Positions 55,063 to 62,383 of a stretch of 64,000 nt of DNA are shown here, piece by piece; within the stretch, counting starts at the first letter, position 1; each line of letters opens with the position of its first letter. The position numbers and the translations under genes were made by a program. The notes beneath the pieces were generated by a model. That model was not told the DNA's origin and searched no databases. It worked only from the letters and a program-made list of their open reading frames with translations. The stretch is from an uncultured Bacteroidota bacterium (GTDB lineage Bacteria > Bacteroidota > Bacteroidia > Bacteroidales > SZUA-534), in assembly GCA_946414435.1 (NCBI GenBank), contig CAMKOM010000003.1:1-64000 (forward strand). Reading direction: 5' to 3'.

Positions 55063-55542
55063 TCAAATAAACATCGTCCGTCCGCCTTCGGATATTTCAA
55101 GGAACGACGCCACGCCGAGTGTGTCCTTCACCTCGTGAATGAAATCGGACTGCTTGAGCCCCAGAACGTGCATCGCCATCTCACAGGCGTACAGGTTGAC
55201 GCCGAGCGCCGTGGCCGCCTCAACAAGTTCCTCAAGTGTGGCCACGTTGTTTTTGCGCATCAGTTTGCGGAAAATGCGCGGACCAGCGCCGCAGAAGTTG
55301 AATCGGCTTGTGGGTGTTGCGTGCAGGCCGCCCATCATAAAGCCGAATATTTTTGTGAGCCAGTTGCCGCCCACAAAGGCGCGGCCGCGTTTCTGCTTGA
55401 TTGCGTCGAGCCCCCAGAAGGTGAAGAAAATGTTCACCTCGTAGCCCACAGCCGCAGCGCCTGTTGCCAGCGTGAACACGGCCGTCAGTTTGTCGAATTC
55501 GCCCGAAAAGGCTATCAATGAAAGTTTCTTTTTGTCTGCCAT
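55063..55542 (-). CDS. DsrE/DsrF-like sulfur-transfer protein
   Basis: A 159-residue protein of the large DsrE-like family (DsrE/DsrF/DrsH). Pattern: SLIAFSGEFDKLTAVFTLATGAAAVGYEVNIFFTFWGLDAI, then MGGLHATPTSRFNFCGAG, and the conserved Cys near the C-terminus in NLYACEMAMHVLG, the usual persulfide site. These proteins pass sulfane sulfur and often work with TusA, whose gene follows 224 bases later. It probably relays sulfur to the thiocarboxylate carrier system. Confidence 0.85.
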   Translation of the reverse strand: MADKKKLSLIAFSGEFDKLTAVFTLATGAAAVGYEVNIFFTFWGLDAIKQKRGRAFVGGNWLTKIFGFMMGGLHATPTSRFNFCGAGPRIFRKLMRKNNVATLEELVEAATALGVNLYACEMAMHVLGLKQSDFIHEVKDTLGVASFLEISEGGRTMFI

Positions 55543-55552
55543 AATCGTTTTT

Positions 55553-55643
55553 TTTTAAGTTTAGTCGCTTCGCTGTTGAGAAGTTTAGCGCTTCGCTGTT
55601 TAGACTCTAAACCTTCTAAACTTTCTCAACTTCATCAACCTTC
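55553..55643. repeat. Dispersed low-complexity repeat, inverted copy
   Basis: Contains GCTTCGCTGTTGAGAAG (55567-55583) and CTAAACCTTCTAAACTTTCTC (about 55607-55627), inverted relatives of the 2993-3128 spacer. Confidence 0.55.
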
Positions 55644-56462
55644 TCAACCCTTTTTATGTGCTGCCAAGTCGCAAACACCTTGTTCATAATCAATCAGTTC
55701 GGTCACTGTCGGATTGGTGCCGCAGAGCGGACAACTCTCGCGCCGTTTGACGTTTATCTTTCTGAAATCCATTGTTTTTGCGTTGAATGTCAGCAGTTTG
55801 TCGGTCAGTAGTTCGCCCACGCCGATAAAATATTTGAGTGTTTCGGCAGCCTGAATTGTGCCCAACATTCCCGCAATGGCGCCCAGCACGCCAGCCTGCG
55901 AGCAGGTGGGGACGGCGTTCGGCGGTGGCGGTGTCTTGAACATACAACGGTAGCAGGCGTGGCCAGGAACGTAGGTAAACGTCTGTCCCTCAAAGCGTAA
56001 GATTCCGCCGTGGCTGAACGGTTTGCCAGCCATCACGCAAGCGTCGTTGATTAGGAATTTGACGGGGAAATTGTCGGTTCCGTCAACCACAAAATCGTAG
56101 TCGCGAATAATGTCGAGCGCATTGTCGGCACGCAGAAAATCCTGATATGCAACCACTTTCACACTCGGGTTGATTGCCTGCATCGTCTCTTTGGCCGACT
56201 GAACCTTTGGCCGACCAACATCGGGCGTGGTGTGGATAATCTGCCGCTGAAGGTTGCTCAGGTCAACCACATCGCCATCGACAATGCCAATGGTGCCAAT
56301 GCCAGCGGCCGCCAGATACATCGCCACAGGCGCGCCCAGGCCGCCAGCACCAATCACCAGCACCTTCGCCTCGCGTATCTTTTCCTGCCCCTCAACACCC
56401 ACGTCCTTCAGCAGAATGTGGCGCGAGTAGCGGGTTAGTTCTTCTTCTGTATAATCGAACAT
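55644..56462 (-). CDS. MoeB/ThiF-like carrier-protein adenylyltransferase
   Basis: A 272-residue E1-like enzyme that activates the C-terminal glycine of a ubiquitin-like sulfur carrier with ATP. It begins EEELTRYSRHILLKDVGVEGQ and has the nucleotide motif GAGGLGAPVAMYLAAAGIG (about 37-55). Two zinc CxxC pairs are seen (CYRC and CPLC), and PTCSQAGVLG carries a Cys at the position of the conserved MoeB/ThiF Cys. The C-terminal rhodanese domain of mycobacterial MoeZ is absent, so sulfur must come from a separate protein such as TusA or DsrE. The partner carrier gene is 76 bases upstream. Confidence 0.9.
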   Translation of the reverse strand: MFDYTEEELTRYSRHILLKDVGVEGQEKIREAKVLVIGAGGLGAPVAMYLAAAGIGTIGIVDGDVVDLSNLQRQIIHTTPDVGRPKVQSAKETMQAINPSVKVVAYQDFLRADNALDIIRDYDFVVDGTDNFPVKFLINDACVMAGKPFSHGGILRFEGQTFTYVPGHACYRCMFKTPPPPNAVPTCSQAGVLGAIAGMLGTIQAAETLKYFIGVGELLTDKLLTFNAKTMDFRKINVKRRESCPLCGTNPTVTELIDYEQGVCDLAAHKKG

Positions 56463-56538
56463 AGCAATTAATGAATTACGATTTTTGGTTTTTGATTTTT
56501 GAATTACGAATTACGAATTCTCAATTTTCAATTCTCAA

Positions 56539-56751
56539 TTATATTGCGCCGCCGCCCATAAAGTACAGAAAATCAACTGCATCGCCATCGTTCAGAGTGG
56601 TTGTGCCGTAATCTTCTCTTTCAACAAACTCTTCGTTTATCTGCACGCTGACCATATCAGGCTGAGCCACATTGTTTTGCTTTATCAATTCCGATACTGT
56701 TATCGGCAATGCGACTTCCTGCTTGTCGCCGTTTACTGTAATTGTTGCCAT
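56539..56751 (-). CDS. MoaD/ThiS-like sulfur carrier with C-terminal Ala-Ile extension
   Basis: A 70-residue ubiquitin-like protein. The first strand ITVNGDKQEVALPITVSELI, the NEEFVEREDY segment and the LNDGDAVDFLYF strand match the ThiS/MoaD fold. Active carriers end in Gly-Gly so that the terminal Gly can be adenylated and thiocarboxylated. This one ends GGGAI (Gly66-68, Ala69, Ile70), so two residues must be removed first. The Wolinella carrier HcyS has a similar extra Ala that is cut off by a JAMM protease. It lies between cysK and the MoeB-like gene. Confidence 0.9.
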   Translation of the reverse strand: MATITVNGDKQEVALPITVSELIKQNNVAQPDMVSVQINEEFVEREDYGTTTLNDGDAVDFLYFMGGGAI

Positions 56752-56772
56752 AATATTCTGATTTTTAATATG

Positions 56773-57705
56773 TTAATCTTTAAATAACGTTGTTGACAGA
56801 TAGCGTTCGCCAGAGTCGGGCAGCAGAACGACAATGCGCTTGCCCTTGTTCTCGGGACGCCGCGCAATCTCAATGGCCGCGTGCAGCGCCGCCCCCGACG
56901 AAATGCCCACCAGCACGCCCTCGCACCGCGCAATGTAGCGGGCGGCCTCGAAAGCGGCGTCATCGGTGACGCGGAAAATCTCGTCATAGACGCGCGTGTT
57001 GAGAATCTTTGGTATGAAGCCCGCGCCAATGCCTTGCAACTTGTGCGGTCCAGGCTTGCAACCTGACAGCACCGCGCTGCCCAGCGGCTCAACGGCCACC
57101 ACCTTGATTTCGGGATTGAAGGCCTTCAGTGTCTCGCCAACGCCAGTAATGGTGCCGCCCGTGCCCACACCCGCCACAAAAATGTCAATCTGCCCGTCGG
57201 TGTCGGCAATGATTTCCTGCGCCGTTGTTTCAATGTGCGCTTTCGGGTTGGCCTGATTCTCAAATTGTTGCGGAATGAACGCATCGCCAATCTGCGCCGC
57301 CAGTTCTTTTGCCTTGCGGATTGAGCCAGGCATACCCTCATAGGCAGGCGTCAGCACCAGTTCGGCACCCAGAGCCTTGAGCAGGGCACGGCGTTCGAGA
57401 CTCATTGAGTCGGGCATTGTGAGAATGAGCCGATAGCCGCGCGTGGCAGCCACCACGGCCAGACCAATGCCTGTGTTGCCGCTTGTGGGTTCAATAATCA
57501 CCGTGTGCTTGCCAATAAGCCCTTTGCGCTCGGCCTCGTCGATTAGTTTCAGCCCCACGCGGTCCTTCACGCTGCGTCCAGGATTCAGAAACTCGAGTTT
57601 GGCCACAATCTGCGCCTTCGTCCTCTGCTCTTTCTCGATTTTGGTGAGTTCCAGAAGCGGCGTGCGGCCAATCAGTTCCGTTATGTTGTTAGCAACTTTT
57701 GCCAT
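56773..57705 (-). CDS. cysK: Cysteine synthase (O-acetylserine sulfhydrylase)
   Basis: A 310-residue PLP enzyme that adds sulfide, or a carrier thiocarboxylate, to O-acetylserine to give cysteine. It has the PLP lysine in [12 protein letters not shown] (Lys about 43), the substrate loop SGNTGIGLA (about 74-82) and the PLP-phosphate loop [10 protein letters not shown]. It begins the minus-strand cysteine locus, with the carrier gene 21 bases behind. Whether it prefers free sulfide (CysK) or the carrier (CysM-like) cannot be told from motifs, though context favours the carrier as at least one donor. Confidence 0.92.
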   Translation of the reverse strand: MAKVANNITELIGRTPLLELTKIEKEQRTKAQIVAKLEFLNPGRSVKDRVGLKLIDEAERKGLIGKHTVIIEPTSGNTGIGLAVVAATRGYRLILTMPDSMSLERRALLKALGAELVLTPAYEGMPGSIRKAKELAAQIGDAFIPQQFENQANPKAHIETTAQEIIADTDGQIDIFVAGVGTGGTITGVGETLKAFNPEIKVVAVEPLGSAVLSGCKPGPHKLQGIGAGFIPKILNTRVYDEIFRVTDDAAFEAARYIARCEGVLVGISSGAALHAAIEIARRPENKGKRIVVLLPDSGERYLSTTLFKD

Positions 57706-57732
57706 TTTTTACATCTATTTTTTATGACTTTG

Positions 57733-57740
57733 CAAATGTA
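57733..57740 (-). promoter_or_regulatory. Promoter -7 element (TACATTTG) of the cysteine locus
   Basis: The minus strand reads TACATTTG, an exact TAnnTTTG match, 27 bases upstream of cysK. A palindrome (57755-57773) lies 14 bases further upstream. Confidence 0.65.
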
Positions 57741-57754
57741 AAAATAATTTTCTA

Positions 57755-57773
57755 TTACCCACCATGTTGGTAG
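57755..57773. promoter_or_regulatory. Palindromic operator candidate upstream of cysK
   Basis: A 19-base imperfect palindrome TTACCCAC-CAT-GTTGGTAG covering the -33 region of the cysK promoter. Half-sites fit yTACCmAC. A related site at 62061-62083 occupies the same position relative to the promoter of the TonB-dependent receptor, so a shared regulator is likely. The regulator is not identified. Confidence 0.6.
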
Positions 57774-57809
57774 GTTATTTTTTCTAAAATGTTCTGTTTA
57801 GAAAGATTT

Positions 57810-58463
57810 TTAGTTCAAAGCCATCTTCTCTTTCTTATTGATTTTGCGATAGAAACGAATGGCGTTGGGGTTGTTTCGCGACGCGCGGTTGACGGCACGC
57901 ACGCGGGCGGCGAGTTTGCGGAACCAGTTTTTCGGAATCAAATCGGTTTGGCCAGGCACAGAGCCGTTTTGGTCGAGTTGGCGAAGGCGGACAAGTGCCG
58001 AGAAAGCCGTTTGCGCCACATCGATACACGACTGCCCAGGACCAGCAATGCCGTACAGATAGCCCGACGCGGCTTGTATGGCGGCATTGAGAACGGCCGA
58101 GTCCTCGTCGGCTGACGCCCTAATGCGGCGGAAAACCGCGTAACGGTGCCTTTTCAAGCCGTTGATAATGTCGGCGCGGCGTATGGCTTGGCGCAGATTG
58201 CCGACCGCGGCGCCCGAAGTGTCGGTTATCAGAATGTCGCGGTCCGCCAGGGTGTTGAAGCCCCACGGCTTGGGCATTCCTGCGGTTCCGTTTATCGAGA
58301 CGTAATGCCAGCCGCGCTGCTCGTCGCCAACCATCACGGCAATATGGCCGTTGCCGAAAGCCGCCTTTTTATCGAGCACAAAAACAATGTCGCACCACGC
58401 GGCACAGCCAAGGTGCAGTGCGGCTGCAAAGAAAACGGTCAATGGTAATCTAGTCTTAATCAA
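57810..58463 (-). CDS. Exported permuted papain-fold (NlpC/P60-like) protein
   Basis: A 217-residue protein with an N-terminal signal (hydrophobic 7-19). The family is not certain. AFGNGHIAVMVG places a His at residue 40, and GPGQSCIDVAQTAFSAL places a Cys at 146. This His-then-Cys order is that of circularly permuted NlpC/P60 (YiiX-like) hydrolases or amidases, which cut peptide or acyl-amide bonds. A basic C-terminal tail (about 175-217) follows. It is on the same strand as the symporter behind it, with a gap of 67 bases. Confidence 0.6.
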   Translation of the reverse strand: MIKTRLPLTVFFAAALHLGCAAWCDIVFVLDKKAAFGNGHIAVMVGDEQRGWHYVSINGTAGMPKPWGFNTLADRDILITDTSGAAVGNLRQAIRRADIINGLKRHRYAVFRRIRASADEDSAVLNAAIQAASGYLYGIAGPGQSCIDVAQTAFSALVRLRQLDQNGSVPGQTDLIPKNWFRKLAARVRAVNRASRNNPNAIRFYRKINKKEKMALN

Positions 58464-58530
58464 TGGATTACTATTTGCTGACGCGGCACGTTCCTACAAA
58501 TGTCCGCCTTTTATACGTATCGATACACCG

Positions 58531-59730
58531 TCACGCGCTCACCGTTTCGCCCCGCAAATCCTTATCGGTCATTGCGCAGACGCACGAGTCGGACCAGACG
58601 TTTTCGGCGGTTTCAATCATATCGATAATGGTGTAGAACGGCAGAATGACGGCCAGAACGCCTATCGGGGCACCGACGCCCGACATCAGCGAAAGCGTCA
58701 GGAAATAGCAGCCCATCGGGACGCCCGCATTGCCAACGGCCGAAACAACCGAAATCAACAGCCAAAGTGCTATGGTTGAAAAGGTTATAGGCGTGCCGCC
58801 GTTTTGCATCACAAAAAGTGAAGTGACCAGAATGAAGGCCGCGCAGCCGTTCATATTGACGGTGGTGCAGACGGGCAGCACAAAGCGCGCCACGGTGGGG
58901 CGGACGCCAAGCCGACGCTCGGCCGAGTCCATTGTCACGGGCAGGGTGGCCGCGCTGCTTTTGGTGAACAGGGCGGTCAGGACGGCGGGCGCCATTCGGC
59001 TCAGAACCGTCAGCGGATTGAGCCCGCGCACAAGCAAAAACAGCGGCAGAACAACAAAGAACTGCACCACGTTTCCGCCCAGAACCACAAGCAGATACTT
59101 GCCCAACGAGCCAGCCACAACGCCTGCGCCAAGTTGTGCAGTGAGTTGCGCCGCAAAGGCCACAATGCCAATGGGTAAAATCTTGATTATCCAGCGGATA
59201 AGCAGAAAAAGCAGTTCCTGAAGGCCGAGAATCAGACGCACCACCGCCGCCTTGTTGTCCGACTCGGGCAATCGCGACAATCCAATGCCCACGACAAACG
59301 CTATCAGCAAGAGCGACAACACGTTACCTTCGAGCAACGGACGCAGAAAATTGTTCGGCACAACGCCAAGAATATGGTCGGCGTAGGTGAGCGTCTGCGC
59401 CGACGGCTCGGCAGTGGCGGCAAACGCACCCGCGGGAATGTTTTCGGGCTTGACCAGCACAAAAAGCACCGCACCGACAGCGGCCGCGGCCACCGTGGTG
59501 AGCAGCGTGTAGACGACCGTTCGGCGGAAAATCGGCCCCGAGCCCTTCGAGCCGAAAGTGGCGAACGTACTTATCACCACAAGCAGAATGGTGGGCATTG
59601 CCAGCAGTTGGAACAGCCGCGTGAAAACGGTGGCCACAAAATTGGCAACGGCGTCAATGGCGCCCACGCCCAAAATGCCTAAAACCGCGCCCAAAACTAG
59701 CGCGCCAATCCAGATAACTAATTGTTTCAT
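58531..59730 (-). CDS. Dicarboxylate/amino-acid:cation symporter (DAACS family)
   Basis: A 399-residue transporter with eight membrane helices and two re-entrant loops. The GltP-type motifs are the serine-rich ALFTKSSAATLPVTM (hairpin 1), VCTTVNMNGCAAFILVTSLF (TM7 NMNG) and VSAVGNAGVPMGCYFLTL (hairpin 2). It imports an acidic or neutral amino acid or a dicarboxylate with Na+ or H+. Its place beside the cysteine locus makes serine, cysteine or cystine plausible, but that is a guess. Confidence 0.88.
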   Translation of the reverse strand: MKQLVIWIGALVLGAVLGILGVGAIDAVANFVATVFTRLFQLLAMPTILLVVISTFATFGSKGSGPIFRRTVVYTLLTTVAAAAVGAVLFVLVKPENIPAGAFAATAEPSAQTLTYADHILGVVPNNFLRPLLEGNVLSLLLIAFVVGIGLSRLPESDNKAAVVRLILGLQELLFLLIRWIIKILPIGIVAFAAQLTAQLGAGVVAGSLGKYLLVVLGGNVVQFFVVLPLFLLVRGLNPLTVLSRMAPAVLTALFTKSSAATLPVTMDSAERRLGVRPTVARFVLPVCTTVNMNGCAAFILVTSLFVMQNGGTPITFSTIALWLLISVVSAVGNAGVPMGCYFLTLSLMSGVGAPIGVLAVILPFYTIIDMIETAENVWSDSCVCAMTDKDLRGETVSA

Positions 59731-59961
59731 AGTCTATTTTGTTATTTAAGTTGTATCGCTTCGCGAGAAATTTTAAGAAAATCCTATCGAAAATTTATAA
59801 AAAATTGATTTCTAGTTTTTTGTTTCTAACCAAACGAACCCGAATTTATCCGAGAACATTTTTGGTTTTGGTTTGGATAAGTTTGGTTAGACATTGATTC
59901 TGAACAATATTGTTTAAAATTTTATAAAATTTCCGCCCGCAAGGGCGCACCGCAAACAAAC
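59731..59961. repeat. Intergenic repeat element, copy 2, interrupted by an inverted-repeat segment
   Basis: Holds TCGCTTCGCGAGAAATT (59756-59772) and TTTAAAATTTTATAAA plus the hairpin CGCCC-GCAA-GGGCG (59913-59949), the parts of the element at 54922-54993. Between them lie about 140 bases, including a 63-base segment (59827-59890) bounded by perfect 10-bp inverted ends CTAACCAAAC/GTTTGGTTAG. The hairpin may end TonB-receptor transcription. Confidence 0.65.
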
Positions 59962-61929
59962 TCACATTTCAACCGTCAAATTCACAAAAACATTCCGTCC
60001 CTTTTGCGGAATCTCGTTCCAATCGGCATAAGTGGCGTAACGCTTGTCGAGCAGATTCTCGATTCCCGCCCTGACAGTCAGCCTTCTATCGCCGACAGGC
60101 TTCTGCCAGAGTGCCGACAGGTCGCAGACGGTCCACGCGGGCGTTTCGGTCTCGCCGTATTTGGCCGCAAAGTGGCTCTGACGGCCGTTTCCGCGCAGAA
60201 CAACCTGCGCCTGCCACTGCCCGTGGTTCAGCCCGATTTGCGTCTGCCAACCCAGGGGCGCAATGAGCGGCAGCGGGTCGTTGTCGGCGTCGCGGCCCGA
60301 GCCGATGCTCAATTTGCCGTTCAGGTTCAGCCATTTAAGCGGCTGCCATTCGGCCGTTGCCGACGCGTTGGCAATGGTGGCGCGGCTGATGTTGCCGTAC
60401 ACCTTCACGCCTTCAGCGCCAACGGTCATTGGCGAGATGCGCTCTTCGAGATGCCCGATGATGTAATCGGCAAAACGGAAGGCGCTACCGTCGATGCCCA
60501 CCTGCAAAGTCGCGCCCACGCGCCATTTCAGAGCCGCGTTCAACTCAAAAGCCGATTCGTTTTTCAAGTGCGGATTGCCGATGTAGTCGAATTGGTCGAA
60601 CGTGTTGTTCAGATAGTATCCGTAGGCTTCGGTCACCGTTGGCGCGCGGCTTCCCCAGCCAGCCCCAGCCGACAGTTGCAGGCCGCCCAACTGCACGCGG
60701 TAACTTGCCGCCACGCGCCCCGTGGTCTGATAGTAGGCGTCGGTCATTGCGGGAAAAAACACCTTCAGCGCGTGGTAGCCTTCTTCGTTGTCGAGCCGCT
60801 GATGCTGCCACGCAACCTTTGCCGAGAGCCGCACCTGTTGGTTTTCGGTCAAGCCGATATTGTCCGTCAGCGCCAGCCCCGTGTTGAGCGTCGCCACGTC
60901 GGGCCAGGTCACCATATACATTGGCGCCGCGCCGCCAGGGTACATTGTCATATCGGCAAAGCGGCGGTTGTGGTAAAGGTCGTAGTTCAGAGCCAGGTCG
61001 TGGCGCTTCCGCGATGCTGTGAGAAGGCTGTAGAGCCCCGCCGTGCGGCTGCGTCCAGGCATATCCATATGAATCTCGACGTCGGGCCGCTGCGTGTCGT
61101 CCATTTCGTGGGTGATGTGGTTGTAGTAAACCTTCGTTTCCCAACTCGCCCAGCCGAACAAATGCTTGACTGACAGCGATGTAATGATGCCGCGGGCCAG
61201 CCCCACGTCCATATTCAGGGCGGGATAGCCCACGTCGGTGGCGCGGTCGAAGATGAAGGTGGCTTCAAGGGCGTCGTTATCCGTCAAGCGGAAGCCTAAA
61301 TTGCTGAAAACATTCACTTTGTGGAATTGCGAGAACTGCAGCCGCTCGCCGCCGCCAATCTTGTAATTCTCGGCCTGACGGTAGAAGGCGCCAATGTTCG
61401 CGTAAGCGCGATGGCCGCTCAAAGCCGCGTCGGCGCCATACACCTGCACGTGGCCGTTCCACTCGTGCCCCGCCGACAGGTTCACCCGCAGCGGGTCGGC
61501 GTCGAAACCAGCCTTCCGCAGACGCAAATCAAGGCTTCCGCCGATGTTGCCCGTGGCCTGCGGATTGCCGTCGAGACCGCTGTTAAGACTGATAGTCTGC
61601 AAGTTACCGCTCTCAACATACGACGTCACAGGGTCCATTTTGTCGGTGCAGGCGTAGAAAATCTTCATTCCGTCGATGGTTGTCGAAAGGCGCTCGGTGG
61701 GCATATTGTTCACCACAGGTTCCCACGCGTACGAGCCGCGCCGCACCATTGCCACATTGCGCAGGTTGCCAATGTGCTCGTCGATGCTTGCCGCCTGCCC
61801 CTTCACCGCCCGCCGTCCGCCCTGCGACGCAGTGGAAACGATAACCACTTCGTCCACAGTCAGTTCGCGGGCCACCGTGGTGTCGGCGGCGGTGGTCAGT
61901 AATGTCGATATAATCAGTAATGATACCAT
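59962..61929 (-). CDS. TonB-dependent outer-membrane receptor
   Basis: A 655-residue outer-membrane transporter. A signal sequence (about 1-20) precedes the plug domain, with a TonB-box-like ELTVDEVVIVS at the mature start and the plug motif NNMPTERLSTTIDGMKI. The beta-barrel follows, ending in the aromatic-containing strand NVFVNLTVEM after NLLDKRYATYADW. The plug contains ACTDKMDPVTSY, with Cys and Met close together, reminiscent of copper-type receptors; the ligand is not established. It has a long leader (about 105 bases) and an operator-like site that resembles the one before cysK. Confidence 0.88.
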   Translation of the reverse strand: MVSLLIISTLLTTAADTTVARELTVDEVVIVSTASQGGRRAVKGQAASIDEHIGNLRNVAMVRRGSYAWEPVVNNMPTERLSTTIDGMKIFYACTDKMDPVTSYVESGNLQTISLNSGLDGNPQATGNIGGSLDLRLRKAGFDADPLRVNLSAGHEWNGHVQVYGADAALSGHRAYANIGAFYRQAENYKIGGGERLQFSQFHKVNVFSNLGFRLTDNDALEATFIFDRATDVGYPALNMDVGLARGIITSLSVKHLFGWASWETKVYYNHITHEMDDTQRPDVEIHMDMPGRSRTAGLYSLLTASRKRHDLALNYDLYHNRRFADMTMYPGGAAPMYMVTWPDVATLNTGLALTDNIGLTENQQVRLSAKVAWQHQRLDNEEGYHALKVFFPAMTDAYYQTTGRVAASYRVQLGGLQLSAGAGWGSRAPTVTEAYGYYLNNTFDQFDYIGNPHLKNESAFELNAALKWRVGATLQVGIDGSAFRFADYIIGHLEERISPMTVGAEGVKVYGNISRATIANASATAEWQPLKWLNLNGKLSIGSGRDADNDPLPLIAPLGWQTQIGLNHGQWQAQVVLRGNGRQSHFAAKYGETETPAWTVCDLSALWQKPVGDRRLTVRAGIENLLDKRYATYADWNEIPQKGRNVFVNLTVEM

Positions 61930-62041
61930 TTTCTATCTCTGTTTTAATTTTAGTTTGATGGCGCCGACTTGCCTGATTTCGTGAGATTTACCAAATCAAA
62001 TTCCAGTCTGCGCCCTCGTCTTGTATGTTTTAATGATGGTG

Positions 62042-62049
62042 CAAAGATA
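62042..62049 (-). promoter_or_regulatory. Promoter -7 element (TATCTTTG) of the TonB-dependent receptor
   Basis: The minus strand reads TATCTTTG, an exact TAnnTTTG match. The operator-like site begins 11 bases upstream. Confidence 0.6.
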
Positions 62050-62060
62050 AATATTATTTT

Positions 62061-62083
62061 CTACCAACCTGTAGGGTTGATAG
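62061..62083. promoter_or_regulatory. Operator candidate upstream of the TonB-dependent receptor
   Basis: CTACCAAC and GTTGATAG form inverted half-sites with a 7-base spacer. CTACCAAC is identical to one half-site at the cysK operator (57755-57773, read on the other strand). Both sites sit just upstream of the -7 box. Confidence 0.5.
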
Positions 62084-62170
62084 GTTTACTTTATAAAAAG
62101 TATGTGGGGTGGGTATTTTTAAAGTGAATCGTATTGGGTTAGTAAGGATTATTGATTTCTTGATTTAAAA

Positions 62171-62276
62171 ATCGTTTAAACCGTTTAAATCCCCTTGTTC
62201 TATAATATTGATTATCCAAATAATAACAAAAGACGACTTGTTTATTATCTTAAAAAACCGTTTAAACCGTTTAAAT
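62171..62276. repeat. Pair of direct repeats (AyCGTTTAAACCGTTTAAAT)
   Basis: Two 20-base copies at 62171-62190 and 62257-62276, differing at one position and spaced 86 bases start to start. Each holds a tandem CGTTTAAA and is nearly self-complementary. Confidence 0.65.
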
Positions 62277-62383
62277 TTTCAATTACCAACAGCCGTCTTT
62301 AAACTCAATTTTTTCAGCACTGAGCAAACCTTCAATTGTTGCATTTAATTACAGCAGACTAAACGAAACAATCCGCCAGCCAA

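Larger units (their letters stand above)
61930..62383. other. Regulatory gap: leader, promoter, operator and direct repeats
   Basis: A 454-base gap without a gene. From right to left on the minus strand it contains two 20-base direct repeats (62171-62190, 62257-62276), an operator-like site (62061-62083), a -7 promoter (62042-62049) and about 105 bases of transcribed leader before the TonB receptor. The leader matches no riboswitch core I recognise. Confidence 0.6.

Noticed and set aside
61930..62040. Possible riboswitch in the TonB receptor leader
   Set aside because: No core motif of the cobalamin, SAM, TPP or FMN riboswitch could be recognised by eye; a covariance-model search would be needed.
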